Shown here in pieces: positions 1-7,630 of a stretch of 34,664 nt of DNA. Position 1 is the stretch's first letter; the number at the start of each line of letters is the position of its first letter. Source of the DNA: CBDHHC01 sp050633205 (GTDB lineage Bacteria; Pseudomonadota; Alphaproteobacteria; Rhizobiales; CBDHHC01); assembly GCA_050633205.1 (NCBI GenBank), contig JBOEGA010000056.1, positions 1 to 34,664 of the forward strand. The letters run 5' to 3'. The notes under the pieces were generated by a model. That model ran no database searches. It saw only the letters and a program-made list of their open reading frames with translations, and was not told the origin of the DNA. The position numbers and the translations under genes were made by a program.

Positions 1-290
1 ATCTCCCCTGAGCCTGATACAAAAAAGCCAAATTGTTGACGATTCTGAACGTGTTGGGATGCTCTTTGCCAAGCATGCGCTCTGACGCCTCCAGGGCGCG
101 TTTATACAGGGGTTCAGCAAGCGCATAGCGCCCTTGAGCCCGATACAACGCCGCCAGATTGTTGACTCTTGTGAGCGTCTCGGGATGCTCTTTGCCCTGC
201 ACGCGCTCTGAAGCCTCCAGGGCGCGCTTATACAGGGGTTCAGCAAGCGCATAGCGCCCTTGCCTATAATACAATAACGCCAGATTGTTG
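1..290 (-). repeat. Tandem 126-bp coding repeats within the TPR gene
   Basis: Blocks such as GCGCTATGCGCTTGCTGAAC and the following CCCTGTATAA-CGCGCCCTGGAGGC recur at 126-base spacing on the minus strand, differing by only a few bases between copies. The period equals the 42-residue TPR unit. Near-identity at silent positions is what marks it as a DNA repeat and not only a protein repeat; the array continues beyond the left edge. Confidence 0.8.
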
Positions 291-514
291 ACGCTTGTGA
301 GCGTTGACGGATGCTCATTGCCAAGCACTCGCTCGGCATGGGCTACGACCTTTTGGGCCAGATCCAGGGCTTTTGCATATTTTCCAGACTGGTATATGCG
401 GGCAACGGCAATATTTGCTTTATTGACAAATTCAATATCTTTCCTCGAAGGCTCGGCCTGCACCTGCAAAACACCCATAAACAGAATAAAAATACAAACC
501 AGAACATGCTTCAT
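1..514 (-). CDS. Secreted tetratricopeptide-repeat protein (kinesin light chain type), C-terminus cut by window edge
   Basis: This reading frame is open from an ATG at 514 to the left edge (171 codons, no stop), so only the N-terminal part is seen. A GGGGA ribosome site lies about 8 bases before the ATG. Residues 1-20 look like a signal peptide (MKHVLVCIFILFMGVLQVQA), so the protein probably acts in the envelope or outside. After it come TPR units of 42 residues with the kinesin-light-chain pattern: each carries a GxxHPxTL turn, NNLA(x)LY and QGRYALAEPLYKRALEASER. TPR arrays of this kind are protein-binding scaffolds; no enzymatic domain is visible in the part present. Two successive repeat units are almost identical at DNA level, suggesting recent duplication or gene conversion. 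The real length and any C-terminal domain are unknown. The partner is unknown. Confidence 0.85.
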   Translation of the reverse strand, partial: MKHVLVCIFILFMGVLQVQAEPSRKDIEFVNKANIAVARIYQSGKYAKALDLAQKVVAHAERVLGNEHPSTLTSVNNLALLYYRQGRYALAEPLYKRALEASERVQGKEHPETLTRVNNLAALYRAQGRYALAEPLYKRALEASERMLGKEHPNTFRIVNNLAFLYQAQGR

Positions 515-909
515 AAAAAATATCCCCATTATGTGAAATATTGTTATTTTGATCGGAATTTTATATTCCACGCAGTAAACAAGCTCCGGGCAAATCTCCT
601 AAGGCAGGAAAAACACCAGAATATGGCCATAACACTGCTTATACGCCAAATGAGCGGTGTGAAAATTGTCGCGGATTTCTGTTGGGTTGCATTATGGAAA
701 CAGTCAAAATATCAGCGATATCCAGACCATAATGATGCATGAGCAATTATATTTTACAGTATCATTATGAAAAACTGGATTATGAGGCGTTATGAGAAAT
801 CACTGTTTATAGAGCTGCCAGTTCTTGTTGCAATTTTGCTCTTGTCTATTTTCTATTTTGAAAATAGTTACGACTTCCCCTCCAAGAAAATAAACCTAGA
901 TCTCCAGTT
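515..909. other. Intergenic region between the TPR gene and marR
   Basis: No convincing gene is seen. It must hold the promoter of the TPR gene (reading left) and the 3' end of the nitroreductase-marR transcript. A 9-base inverted repeat, CATAATGAT at 728-736 and ATCATTATG at 761-769, could form a hairpin with a 24-base loop but has no T-run. A plus-strand ORF from 767 begins with a hydrophobic peptide but then only runs antisense to marR and has no ribosome site. Confidence 0.5.
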
Positions 910-1362
910 TCACTCCTCACGATGCGTATCCAGATATTCCCGGAGTGTCCGTAGCTGCGGCAGTATTTTCAGCAACTCTTCAAGGTCCAGGTCTTTATCC
1001 AGCTGTTCAAGTGTAGGAGCCAAACCCTGTACTGCAATTTCACTGAAATCTCTTCCTGCTTTTGTCAGGTACACCAGCTTGCTTCTACCATCTTCCGGAT
1101 TTGGCCTGATCTCAATAAACTTTCTTGCAGAAAGTTTATTGAGTGTGTTTGTCATGGTTGCCTTTGTAACCTGGAATGCATTGGCCAGCGCCAGAGGAGT
1201 GCAGCCATCTCCAAGTCTGCACATATGGTTGATTACACTGAAGTGAGAAATGTGCAACCCATCCGGCAATCGTCGATTAAATATTGTAGTCGCAAGCTGA
1301 TATATAATACCGACTTCGTTAAAGAGCTGAAACAGCCCCTGTTTTCTCTGGTTTTCGTTCAA
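910..1362 (-). CDS. MarR family transcriptional regulator
   Basis: A 150-residue protein of the MarR winged-helix family. The winged helix spans about residues 38-105: HISHFSVINHMCRLGDGCTP, the recognition helix near FQVTKATMTNTLNKL, and the wing with PNPEDGRSKLVYLT, the classic DxRSK/xxLT signature. Flanking helices at both ends would form the dimer interface. The start is TTG at 1362-1360, chosen because an in-frame stop (TAA, the nitroreductase stop) sits just upstream and an AAAGG ribosome site lies 8 bases before it, inside the end of the upstream gene. Only 3 bases separate the two genes, so translation is likely coupled. Members of this family usually repress their own operon and respond to phenolics, oxidants or drugs; the palindrome on the operon promoter (2552-2563) is the probable operator. 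The inducer cannot be read from sequence. Confidence 0.92.
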   Translation of the reverse strand: MNENQRKQGLFQLFNEVGIIYQLATTIFNRRLPDGLHISHFSVINHMCRLGDGCTPLALANAFQVTKATMTNTLNKLSARKFIEIRPNPEDGRSKLVYLTKAGRDFSEIAVQGLAPTLEQLDKDLDLEELLKILPQLRTLREYLDTHREE

Positions 1363-1365
1363 AAG

Positions 1366-2514
1366 TTATGCCTTTAAAAGTTTCCTGCCTATTGGCCACC
1401 TTGGTGTCGGGTTGACTGCCACAGCATATCCCATGCGCCCCAGCATTTGAACTCTTTCACCTTCTTCTGCCAACATTTTGTGGCACTCATCATATTTCTC
1501 TTTCATTTCCCCATATTCCTGCAAAGCTTGGCTCATTGGGTGCAGGCCGATTCCAAGGCGTGTTGTCAACAGGTTAACACGCACCCAGACGCGCCCTGCA
1601 TTGAGCTGGTCTAACCGCGTATTTGATTTTGTCGTCAACCATATGAAAGCCATAGCTGTATCTGACTGACTAAGCACCTGCTCTGCCCCCTGCTTAAAGC
1701 CTGACGAGTCGCGGTCAAGTGCAACTTCTCTTGTGAACATTCCAAACATAGACAACAGTTCAAATTTTATCCCCGGAAAAGAAAGGCCATCAGGATTCTT
1801 CTCAATCTCGGATTTACCGATGCGGAACAGATCCACGCTTTCCTTATATGTACGTGGTGTATCAATTTCAACCTGCATTGCATTCCGGGTCAGAGTCCGC
1901 AGGCTCTTTACTTTCCCTGACTGGATTGTGCCATTGATCCAGACACCTTCCTCCTGAAGGTTGATGATTTTGTTCAATACATCTTCAGGAACTGATCTGT
2001 TCAGATCATAAGGTGTTTTCACTGAACGGCGATTTAATATTTGCCTGAACAGAGTATCTTTCTCAGCCGTTTCGTCTTTTACGAATGTTGCTATCGTTAC
2101 TGGGCGATCATCCAGTTTTTCTGAATTGTGCCCTTCCGGGAAGTGGTCAAAAGTAACTTTATAGCCATCCTCTGCGGCTGCTATGCGCATCAGCTCCAAA
2201 AAGCATCCAAGACCTATTGTGATCTGACGATTATAAGGATCCGTGTGTGGTAGCAGGCGCGTCAGGTCTACCAGAAGCTTGACTTTGCCTTGTTCAGACA
2301 GATCGACAAGCCAGGGTTGTTGATTATGCGGATTGGGAGCAAGAATGGCATAAGATAGTGCCCTCATTCTGGGTTCGGTATAGCCCTTCCCGGCATTCTG
2401 CCATGGAGCCAGCGCACTCTCAGGTGTACGTGTAGCCACATAACCGGTCGCGGCAACGCCTGCAGATAGAACAACCCCGCCGCCAACTACTGATAAAAAT
2501 TTTCTCCTGTTCAT
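1366..2514 (-). CDS. Tat-exported nitroreductase-family (Acg-like) oxidoreductase
   Basis: A 382-residue protein. The N-terminus, MNRRKFLSVVGGG followed by a hydrophobic stretch, is a twin-arginine (Tat) signal, implying export of a folded, cofactor-loaded protein to the periplasm. From about residue 50 the nitroreductase fold is seen: AILAPNPHNQQPW is the FMN-phosphate-binding segment of the family, RRSVKTPY (about 160-170) and GLHPMSQALQEY (about 330) are further typical segments. The length is nearly double that of small cytoplasmic nitroreductases and fits the exported/Acg-like group. The substrate is not known; flavin-dependent reduction of nitro, quinone or other electron-poor compounds is inferred from the family. 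The ATG at 2514 has AAAGAGG about 8 bases upstream. It is co-transcribed with the MarR regulator that follows, so expression is probably induced by a small toxic compound. Confidence 0.88.
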   Translation of the reverse strand: MNRRKFLSVVGGGVVLSAGVAATGYVATRTPESALAPWQNAGKGYTEPRMRALSYAILAPNPHNQQPWLVDLSEQGKVKLLVDLTRLLPHTDPYNRQITIGLGCFLELMRIAAAEDGYKVTFDHFPEGHNSEKLDDRPVTIATFVKDETAEKDTLFRQILNRRSVKTPYDLNRSVPEDVLNKIINLQEEGVWINGTIQSGKVKSLRTLTRNAMQVEIDTPRTYKESVDLFRIGKSEIEKNPDGLSFPGIKFELLSMFGMFTREVALDRDSSGFKQGAEQVLSQSDTAMAFIWLTTKSNTRLDQLNAGRVWVRVNLLTTRLGIGLHPMSQALQEYGEMKEKYDECHKMLAEEGERVQMLGRMGYAVAVNPTPRWPIGRKLLKA

Positions 2515-2551
2515 GACAAACCTCTTTAGTTTTATGTCTAACTATTTATAA

Positions 2552-2585
2552 TTAGATATCTAACTTGTTTGCGGAAAATTGTCAA
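2552..2585 (-). promoter_or_regulatory. Promoter with MarR-type operator of the nitroreductase-marR operon
   Basis: Read on the minus strand, a consensus -35 box TTGACA (2585-2580) is followed after 17 bases by TAGATA (2562-2557) as a poor -10. The perfect 12-base palindrome TTAGATATCTAA at 2552-2563 covers that -10. A second related core, CAGATATCAG, lies at 2590-2599 just upstream of the -35. MarR dimers bind palindromes of this kind, so autorepression is inferred. Confidence 0.6.
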
Positions 2586-2623
2586 CTATCAGATATCAGC
2601 CAATCTGAACAAAAAGTTACAGT

Positions 2624-2818
2624 TTATTCGAAGCCGATACTTTTTAACATATGAATCAAATAGATACACGTAACAGCAATAAGGGGAAACAGAATGAGAT
2701 AATACGGAAATTCGTCGTTAACCAGGGCTAACATCCAGGTCACTGCGGTCAGTGTTAACGCAATCCATTTGATAATATGCAGGATCATAATCGTCAAAAC
2801 TACTATAGCTTCCAGCAT
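2624..2818 (-). CDS. Small membrane protein, two predicted helices, function unknown
   Basis: A 64-residue ORF with a good AAGGAAG ribosome site 6 bases before the ATG at 2818. Hydrophobic segments at about residues 2-30 and 38-58 are separated by a short acidic turn (VNDEFPYY), so two membrane helices in a hairpin are expected. It follows the EamA transporter with a 34-base gap and lies in the same direction, so it may be the last gene of that unit. I do not recognise a family. The ribosome site, length and membrane character make it likely to be real, but the function is open. Confidence 0.6.
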   Translation of the reverse strand: MLEAIVVLTIMILHIIKWIALTLTAVTWMLALVNDEFPYYLILFPLIAVTCIYLIHMLKSIGFE

Positions 2819-2852
2819 TAAAGCTTCCTTTTAAAAAATCAGGAGTAACTGT

Positions 2853-3725
2853 TCAGCGTCTGGTTACTACAAGAAGTAATCCGCCCAGACTGACAGCTCC
2901 ACCTGTCAATGCCAGGGGAGAGAGTCTTTCACCCAGAAATAACCAGGCCGCAACCGCTGCCGCCGGAGGAACCAGCAGGTTCATTAATGCTGTCACAGTA
3001 GCAGGCATTCTTGAGCCAATAAAAGCATAACACAGAGTGGGCACAGCCGTGCTGATGATCCCTAGTGCAATCAGGTCTAAGTAACCGGAAAATTCAAGAT
3101 TCCAGGGACCATATGTAGCTTCAGTAAATTGAGAAAGCAGAAGTAAGGGAATTCCAAATATAAAAACAAAGAAAGTTGCTGCCATTGGTCGATAACTATC
3201 GCCATTGTTTCTGAAACGGGAAATCAAAACAAATGCGGCGGATAGAAAACTGCATGTCAGCCCTCCCGCTATTCCCATAACTCCAATACTCTTATCAGCA
3301 CCGGTTAGACCTGGCCACAAACAGATAACCAGTCCGGCAAATGCAAGTGATGCTCCTGCTGTTTCACGTATAGATTGGCGGCTTCCTGTCATTTTCTCAA
3401 ACAACATAACCCATAATGGAGCCAGGGATATAAGCAATGCTACTACTGCAATTGGGGCATAGCTGAATGCAAGGTTAGAGATCGTAAAGTAAGCTGTCAT
3501 AAACAGAGAGGCCAGCAAGACCATCGGGTCCCGTAATACACCGATAACAGCAATTCTAAATCTGCAGGACAGAAACAATATAATAATAAAAGGAAATATA
3601 GTTGGAATTAATCGCCAGGCAGATAATTCCAGCAATGCCAGTTCAGGCAACTGGCGGACAAACACACCGGGCAACGCCCAGGTTACAAGCATAAGTACAG
3701 CTGCTGCTGCACTCAACCTGTCCAT
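2853..3725 (-). CDS. EamA/DMT-superfamily transporter
   Basis: An inner-membrane protein of the drug/metabolite transporter superfamily with about ten hydrophobic helices in two EamA repeats. The first repeat runs from about residue 5 to 130; the second starts near GVMGIAGGLTCSFLSAAFVL. The C-terminal LLVPPAAAVAAWLFLGERLS is the typical end of an EamA domain. The ATG at 3725 (290 residues) is preferred because it starts one base after the tgt stop; the frame is open to 3782, and ATG at 3737 would give four more residues but overlap tgt. No strong ribosome site is seen at either, which fits translational coupling to tgt. The exported substrate cannot be inferred: family members export amino acids, nucleosides or other metabolites. 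It is an accessory gene appended to the queuosine operon. Confidence 0.88.
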   Translation of the reverse strand: MDRLSAAAAVLMLVTWALPGVFVRQLPELALLELSAWRLIPTIFPFIIILFLSCRFRIAVIGVLRDPMVLLASLFMTAYFTISNLAFSYAPIAVVALLISLAPLWVMLFEKMTGSRQSIRETAGASLAFAGLVICLWPGLTGADKSIGVMGIAGGLTCSFLSAAFVLISRFRNNGDSYRPMAATFFVFIFGIPLLLLSQFTEATYGPWNLEFSGYLDLIALGIISTAVPTLCYAFIGSRMPATVTALMNLLVPPAAAVAAWLFLGERLSPLALTGGAVSLGGLLLVVTRR

Positions 3726-3726
3726 A

Positions 3727-4860
3727 TTATTCTGCATCAGTTTTTGCAGGTTTTGAAATCCGGGCCAGAGTTTCTTCTGCAAACTGTTCGAAGTTACCCT
3801 GCTCTATTGCATTTCTAATGGCAGCCATAAGCTCCTGATAAAAATGAATATTTGACCATGTCAACAACATAGCGGCAAGGATCTCACCCGAACGCATCAG
3901 ATGATGCAGGTAAGCCCGGCTATAGTTATTGGCAGCGGGACACGAGCTTTTCTCATCAAGCGGTCTCGTATCTTCAGCATATTTCGCATTCTTGATATTA
4001 ACACGACCGTCCCATGTAAACGCCTGACCATGCCTGCCAGACCTTGTTGGCATAACACAGTCGAACATATCAATCCCACGTGCAACCGCACCAATAATAT
4101 CTTCAGGGGTCCCTACTCCCATAAGGTAGCGTGGCTTATCTTTTGGCAGGATCGGAAGTGTTGTATTCAGGGTTTTAAACATAAGCTCCTGCCCTTCCCC
4201 TACAGCAAGACCACCAACGGAATAACCATCAAAGCCAATATCAAGCAGACCTTTTGCAGACTGTTCACGCAGGTCCGGAAAAGTACTTCCCTGTACAATG
4301 CCGAATAATGCCTGTTCAGGTCTGGCGCCAAACGCTGCTTTTGATCGCTCTGCCCAGCGCAAGGACAGTTCCAGAGACTTTTTCGCCTCCTCCGCCATAC
4401 ATGGAAATGGAGTACACTCATCAAACTGCATCTGAATATCAGCGCCTAGCAGACACTGAATTTCAATGGAGCGTTCGGGCGTAATCTCATGGGAAGAGCC
4501 ATCAATATGGGACTGGAAGGTTACACCACTCTCGGTTATTTTCCTAAGTTTTGACAAGGACATAACCTGAAACCCACCGGAGTCTGTTAATATTGGACCG
4601 GACCAGTTCATAAATTTATGAAGTCCGCCAAGCTTTGCTACACGCTCTGCTCCAGGGCGCAACATCAGGTGATAAGTATTGCCAAGAATAACATCAGCTC
4701 CTGTCGCCTTCACGGTTTCAGGAAACATTGCCTTTACCGTAGCTGCGGTTCCGACAGGCATAAATGCCGGGGTCTGTATTGTCCCGCGGGAAGTTGTGAT
4801 TTCACCGCGCCGCGCTGTGCCGCATTCTTTCTGAAGCTGAAAAGAAAATTTTGTTGTCAC
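3727..4860 (-). CDS. tgt: tRNA-guanine transglycosylase (queuosine pathway)
   Basis: A 377-residue cytoplasmic enzyme that swaps guanine-34 of GUN-anticodon tRNAs (Asp, Asn, His, Tyr) for preQ1. Active-site segments are present: TDSGGFQ (Asp93), QMQFDECT (Asp147), GGLAVGEG (about 216-223) and DMFDCVMPTR with the nucleophile Asp267. The start is GTG at 4860, overlapping the queA stop as GTGA, so the two are translationally coupled; the product of Tgt is the substrate of QueA. Odd: the C-terminal zinc site, Cys-x-Cys-x-x-Cys plus His in E. coli and Zymomonas enzymes, reads Ser305, Cys307, Ala310 and Ser336 here, so three of four ligands are missing although the surrounding sequence (NNYSRAYLHHL, LLTWSN) aligns without gaps. 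The fold must be stabilised another way or the metal is not needed; activity is probable because the catalytic residues are intact. Confidence 0.96.
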   Translation of the reverse strand: MTTKFSFQLQKECGTARRGEITTSRGTIQTPAFMPVGTAATVKAMFPETVKATGADVILGNTYHLMLRPGAERVAKLGGLHKFMNWSGPILTDSGGFQVMSLSKLRKITESGVTFQSHIDGSSHEITPERSIEIQCLLGADIQMQFDECTPFPCMAEEAKKSLELSLRWAERSKAAFGARPEQALFGIVQGSTFPDLREQSAKGLLDIGFDGYSVGGLAVGEGQELMFKTLNTTLPILPKDKPRYLMGVGTPEDIIGAVARGIDMFDCVMPTRSGRHGQAFTWDGRVNIKNAKYAEDTRPLDEKSSCPAANNYSRAYLHHLMRSGEILAAMLLTWSNIHFYQELMAAIRNAIEQGNFEQFAEETLARISKPAKTDAE

Positions 4861-5927
4861 TTTAATTGTTCCGCAGGGTGTAACAGGCTGGCATCTCCGT
4901 ATGAATAGAACCTGTATTTATTTTCAATTGCATATTTATAAGCTGCCTGCATAACATCAATTCCACAAAAGGCAGAAACAAGCATAAATAATGTAGACTT
5001 GGGCAGGTGGAAATTTGTCATCAGCAGGTCAATAGCTCTGAATTTATAACCGGGCGTAATAAAGATGTCTGTATCCCCGGAAAATGGCCTGATAATCCTG
5101 TCTTCTCCGGTTGCACTTTCCAGCAGGCGCAATGATGTCGTACCGACAGCAACAAGACGACCGCCATCCCGGCGGACTTTATTCAAACGCTCTGCCGTTT
5201 CAGCACTTACCTCACCCCATTCAGCATGCATCTTGTGATCAGCGAGATCATCGACTTTAACTGGCAGAAAAGTTCCCGCTCCGACATGCAGTGTAACCAG
5301 CTCAGTGCCGACACCCTTACCAGCAAGCTCATCAATAAGGCGATCCGTAAAATGCAGCCCTGCTGTTGGCGCAGCAACTGCTCCAGGCTCTTTTGCGAAC
5401 ATTGTCTGATAATCTTCAAGATCACTGGCATCAGGAGCACGTTTCGAAGCTATATAGGGTGGTAAAGGCATATAGCCTACTTCAGCAAGGTCCGCTTCAA
5501 ACCCATTCTCAGACACATGAAAAGCAAGGGATATTTCTCCCGCCTCCCCTTTGGAAGTCACTGTTGCCTGAAACATCCTGTCCGCACCAAAGGCAATTAT
5601 ATCGCCCTCAGCCATTTTTTTCCCCGGCTTAGCAAATGCAAGCCAGTCAGTGCCAGTTACACGCTTATGCAGCGTCACTTCAATTTTTGGTGTTGTATCA
5701 CCACGCCCGATACGGACACCTGTTAATCTGGCTGGTATAACTTTCGTGTTGTTAAAGACCAGAACATCACCTTTTCTAAGCAGTGAGGTCAGGTCTTTAA
5801 CCTGATGATCCGTAAACTCGGAACTCTCCGATTGCACCTGTAACAGGCGAGCATCATCGCCAGGGCGCACTGGCCTCAGCGCAATACGTTCCTGCGGAAG
5901 CTCGAAATCAAAATCATCAACACGCAT
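4857..5927 (-). CDS. queA: S-adenosylmethionine:tRNA ribosyltransferase-isomerase
   Basis: A 356-residue protein of the QueA family, which transfers and isomerises the ribosyl part of S-adenosylmethionine onto preQ1-34 in tRNA to give epoxyqueuosine. Diagnostic segments: RVDDFDFELPQERIA at the N-terminus, VFNNTKVIPARL (about 57-68), PLPPYI (about 150), AAPTAGLHFT (about 185-195), VTLHVGAGTFLPV (about 212-224) and MTNFHLPKSTLFMLVSAFCG (about 300-320). Length is normal for the family. It lies 20 bases after the cyclophilin gene and overlaps tgt by 4 bases, so coaD, the two cyclophilins, queA and tgt form one operon. The ribosome site before the ATG is weak, consistent with coupling. Confidence 0.97.
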   Translation of the reverse strand: MRVDDFDFELPQERIALRPVRPGDDARLLQVQSESSEFTDHQVKDLTSLLRKGDVLVFNNTKVIPARLTGVRIGRGDTTPKIEVTLHKRVTGTDWLAFAKPGKKMAEGDIIAFGADRMFQATVTSKGEAGEISLAFHVSENGFEADLAEVGYMPLPPYIASKRAPDASDLEDYQTMFAKEPGAVAAPTAGLHFTDRLIDELAGKGVGTELVTLHVGAGTFLPVKVDDLADHKMHAEWGEVSAETAERLNKVRRDGGRLVAVGTTSLRLLESATGEDRIIRPFSGDTDIFITPGYKFRAIDLLMTNFHLPKSTLFMLVSAFCGIDVMQAAYKYAIENKYRFYSYGDASLLHPAEQLK

Positions 5928-5947
5928 TACAAATACCGGGGGTTCTA

Positions 5948-6418
5948 CTAGACGTCAGCAGCAACACGAAGAGAATTGATTTTGTCAGGGTCCTGAACAG
6001 GCTCACCACGTTTGATTTTATCAACATTTTCCATGCCTTCAATCACTTTACCCCAGGCCGTATACTGGCGGTCAAGGAATGAAGCATCACCAAAGCAGAT
6101 GAAGAACTGGCTGTCACCACTATTAGGATCCTGAGCGCGCGCCATGGAACAAACACCGCGAGAGTGGTTCTCATCATTAAATTCAGCTGGAAGTTTTTTA
6201 CCTGAACCGCCGGTACCGGTTCCCTGAGGACAACCAGTCTGAGCCATAAAACCATCAATCACACGGTGAAAGACAATTCCATCATAGAAATTTTCGCGAG
6301 CAAGTTCTTTAATACGTGCAACATGGCCAGGAGCCAGATCGGGACGCATTTCAATAACTACGCGACCATGCGTCATATCCATGATCAACGTATTTTCCGG
6401 GTCTTTAATTTCAGTCAT
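5948..6418 (-). CDS. ppiB: Peptidyl-prolyl cis-trans isomerase, cytoplasmic cyclophilin
   Basis: A 156-residue single-domain cyclophilin without signal peptide. The bacterial cyclophilin core is complete: FYDGIVFHRVIDGFMAQTG carries the catalytic Arg, followed by GTGTGGSG, PAEFNDENH, MARAQDPNSGDSQFFICF and the C-terminal WGKVIEGM. It speeds cis-trans isomerisation of X-Pro peptide bonds during folding. The ATG at 6418 has AAAGGAA about 8 bases upstream. It is the second of two adjacent cyclophilin genes; the other carries a signal peptide, so the pair serves cytoplasm and periplasm. The pair is in the same operon as queA, an arrangement found in many alphaproteobacteria. Confidence 0.96.
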   Translation of the reverse strand: MTEIKDPENTLIMDMTHGRVVIEMRPDLAPGHVARIKELARENFYDGIVFHRVIDGFMAQTGCPQGTGTGGSGKKLPAEFNDENHSRGVCSMARAQDPNSGDSQFFICFGDASFLDRQYTAWGKVIEGMENVDKIKRGEPVQDPDKINSLRVAADV

Positions 6419-6442
6419 TTTGAATTCCTTTCTTATAGAAAA

Positions 6443-7030
6443 CTATTTTTTCTCTTTCCTGTCTTTCGGATCATCATAGGCAAGTTTCATACTTATAATG
6501 ACGTCAGGGTTTGGAACTGCACCAGTACGTGGATGTCCCTTGTTTATCAGGTCCAGATATTTCATTCCTTTAACGACCTCACCCCAGATTGTGTACTTAC
6601 CATTGAGCCAGGGAGCGGCCTCGTAACATATGAAAAACTGGCTGTTTGCACTGTTTATATCATTTGCTCTGGCAGCTCCGACAGTACCTCTCTTGAAAGT
6701 CTCTTTTTTGCTGAACTCTGCGGGCAGATCCGGATACCTTGAACCACCGTTACCGGCTCCTGTCGGATCGCCGGTCTGCGCCATAAAACGATCAATAACC
6801 CGATGAAACTTTAATCCGTCATAGAACTTTTCACGGATCAGAGTTTTTACACGCTCAACATGTTTGGGAGCTTTTTTGGGGTAAAGTTTTATTACAACAC
6901 GACCATATTTCAGATCCATAAACACAAAATTTTTGAGGAGCTCTTTGTTCTTGGTATTCTGCGCAAAAACACTACCACCTGGCATCAATAGAATAAGAGC
7001 AAGCCAGCCCGCAAATAGCAAATTCTTCAT
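6443..7030 (-). CDS. Peptidyl-prolyl cis-trans isomerase, periplasmic cyclophilin
   Basis: A 195-residue cyclophilin with an N-terminal signal peptide: MKN, then LLFAGWLALILLMPGGSVFA and a likely cleavage after VFAQ. The mature domain carries FYDGLKFHRVIDRFMAQTGD with the catalytic Arg, GAGNGGSRYPDLPAEF, GAARANDINSANSQFFIC and WGEVVKGM. It is expected to act on exported proteins. The C-terminus is lysine-rich (DDPKDRKEKK). It lies 24 bases upstream of the cytoplasmic paralogue and 62 bases downstream of coaD. The similarity between the two suggests an old tandem duplication followed by relocation of one product. Confidence 0.95.
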   Translation of the reverse strand: MKNLLFAGWLALILLMPGGSVFAQNTKNKELLKNFVFMDLKYGRVVIKLYPKKAPKHVERVKTLIREKFYDGLKFHRVIDRFMAQTGDPTGAGNGGSRYPDLPAEFSKKETFKRGTVGAARANDINSANSQFFICYEAAPWLNGKYTIWGEVVKGMKYLDLINKGHPRTGAVPNPDVIISMKLAYDDPKDRKEKK

Positions 7031-7092
7031 CAGAACATCTTTCAGTGTTGAGGATTTAACGCTGCGCTACAGCACTTATGAATTTCCGGGGA

Positions 7093-7593
7093 TCATTTTC
7101 CGGAAAGCTTATCTTGCAGGGGTTGTATAACAGATTTGGGAATAAATGAAGAAACATCTCCCCCCATGGTTGCAATCTGCCTGACAAAAGTTGCCGCAAC
7201 ATGCCTTACTTCTGAAGAGGCTGCAAGGAATATTGTGTCAATTTCGGGTGTTACGGCCTGGTTCATCCCCGCCATCTGAACTTCATAGTTAAAGTCCGTT
7301 GTATCTCTCAGCCCCCTGATGATCGTTTTCGCACCAGACCTCAATACTGCATCCACAGTAAGATCATCAAAGGTAACCACTTCTACTGGTGTTGAAGTTT
7401 CATTTGATATGCTCGCAGCTTCAACATTCAGCATACCAACGCGCTCTTCTGCACTGAACAGCGTTTTCTTGCCATGATGAACACCAACACCAATAATCAC
7501 TTTGTCAAATATTCTACAGGACCGTTTTATTATGTCTGTATGTCCAAGAGTTACAGGATCAAAACTGCCGGAATAGAAGCCAATATTTGTCAT
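7093..7593 (-). CDS. coaD: Pantetheine-phosphate adenylyltransferase
   Basis: A 166-residue enzyme that makes dephospho-CoA from 4'-phosphopantetheine and ATP, the fourth step of CoA synthesis. The nucleotidyltransferase motif TLGH is seen near residues 15-18 in GFYSGSFDPVTLGHTDI, then RGLRDTTDFNYEVQMAGMN (about 88-106) and SSEVRHVA, corresponding to the ISSTxVR motif. The frame is open 72 bases further upstream, but the family start MTNIGFYSG and a GAGAG ribosome site point to the ATG at 7593. The gene heads the block coaD-cyclophilins-queA-tgt and follows the LysE gene with a 37-base gap, so it may be read from the LysE promoter as well as its own. Confidence 0.97.
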   Translation of the reverse strand: MTNIGFYSGSFDPVTLGHTDIIKRSCRIFDKVIIGVGVHHGKKTLFSAEERVGMLNVEAASISNETSTPVEVVTFDDLTVDAVLRSGAKTIIRGLRDTTDFNYEVQMAGMNQAVTPEIDTIFLAASSEVRHVAATFVRQIATMGGDVSSFIPKSVIQPLQDKLSGK

Positions 7594-7630
7594 TGAGTGC
7601 TCTCGCTGTTTTTTAAAAGGGTATCCAGGC

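Noticed and set aside
1..290. The left-edge repeats as a CRISPR array
   Set aside because: The period is 126 bases in frame with a TPR protein, with no spacers.
767..1246. Plus-strand ORF with a hydrophobic N-terminus (MKNWIMRRYEKSLFIELPVL...)
   Set aside because: No ribosome site, and after about 45 codons it only runs antisense to the MarR gene with a serine-rich shadow composition. Its first part could be a gene remnant, but nothing proves it.
7076..7105. Inverted repeat TTTCCGG/CCGGAAA at the coaD stop as a terminator
   Set aside because: No T-run follows and the operon continues into the cyclophilin genes.
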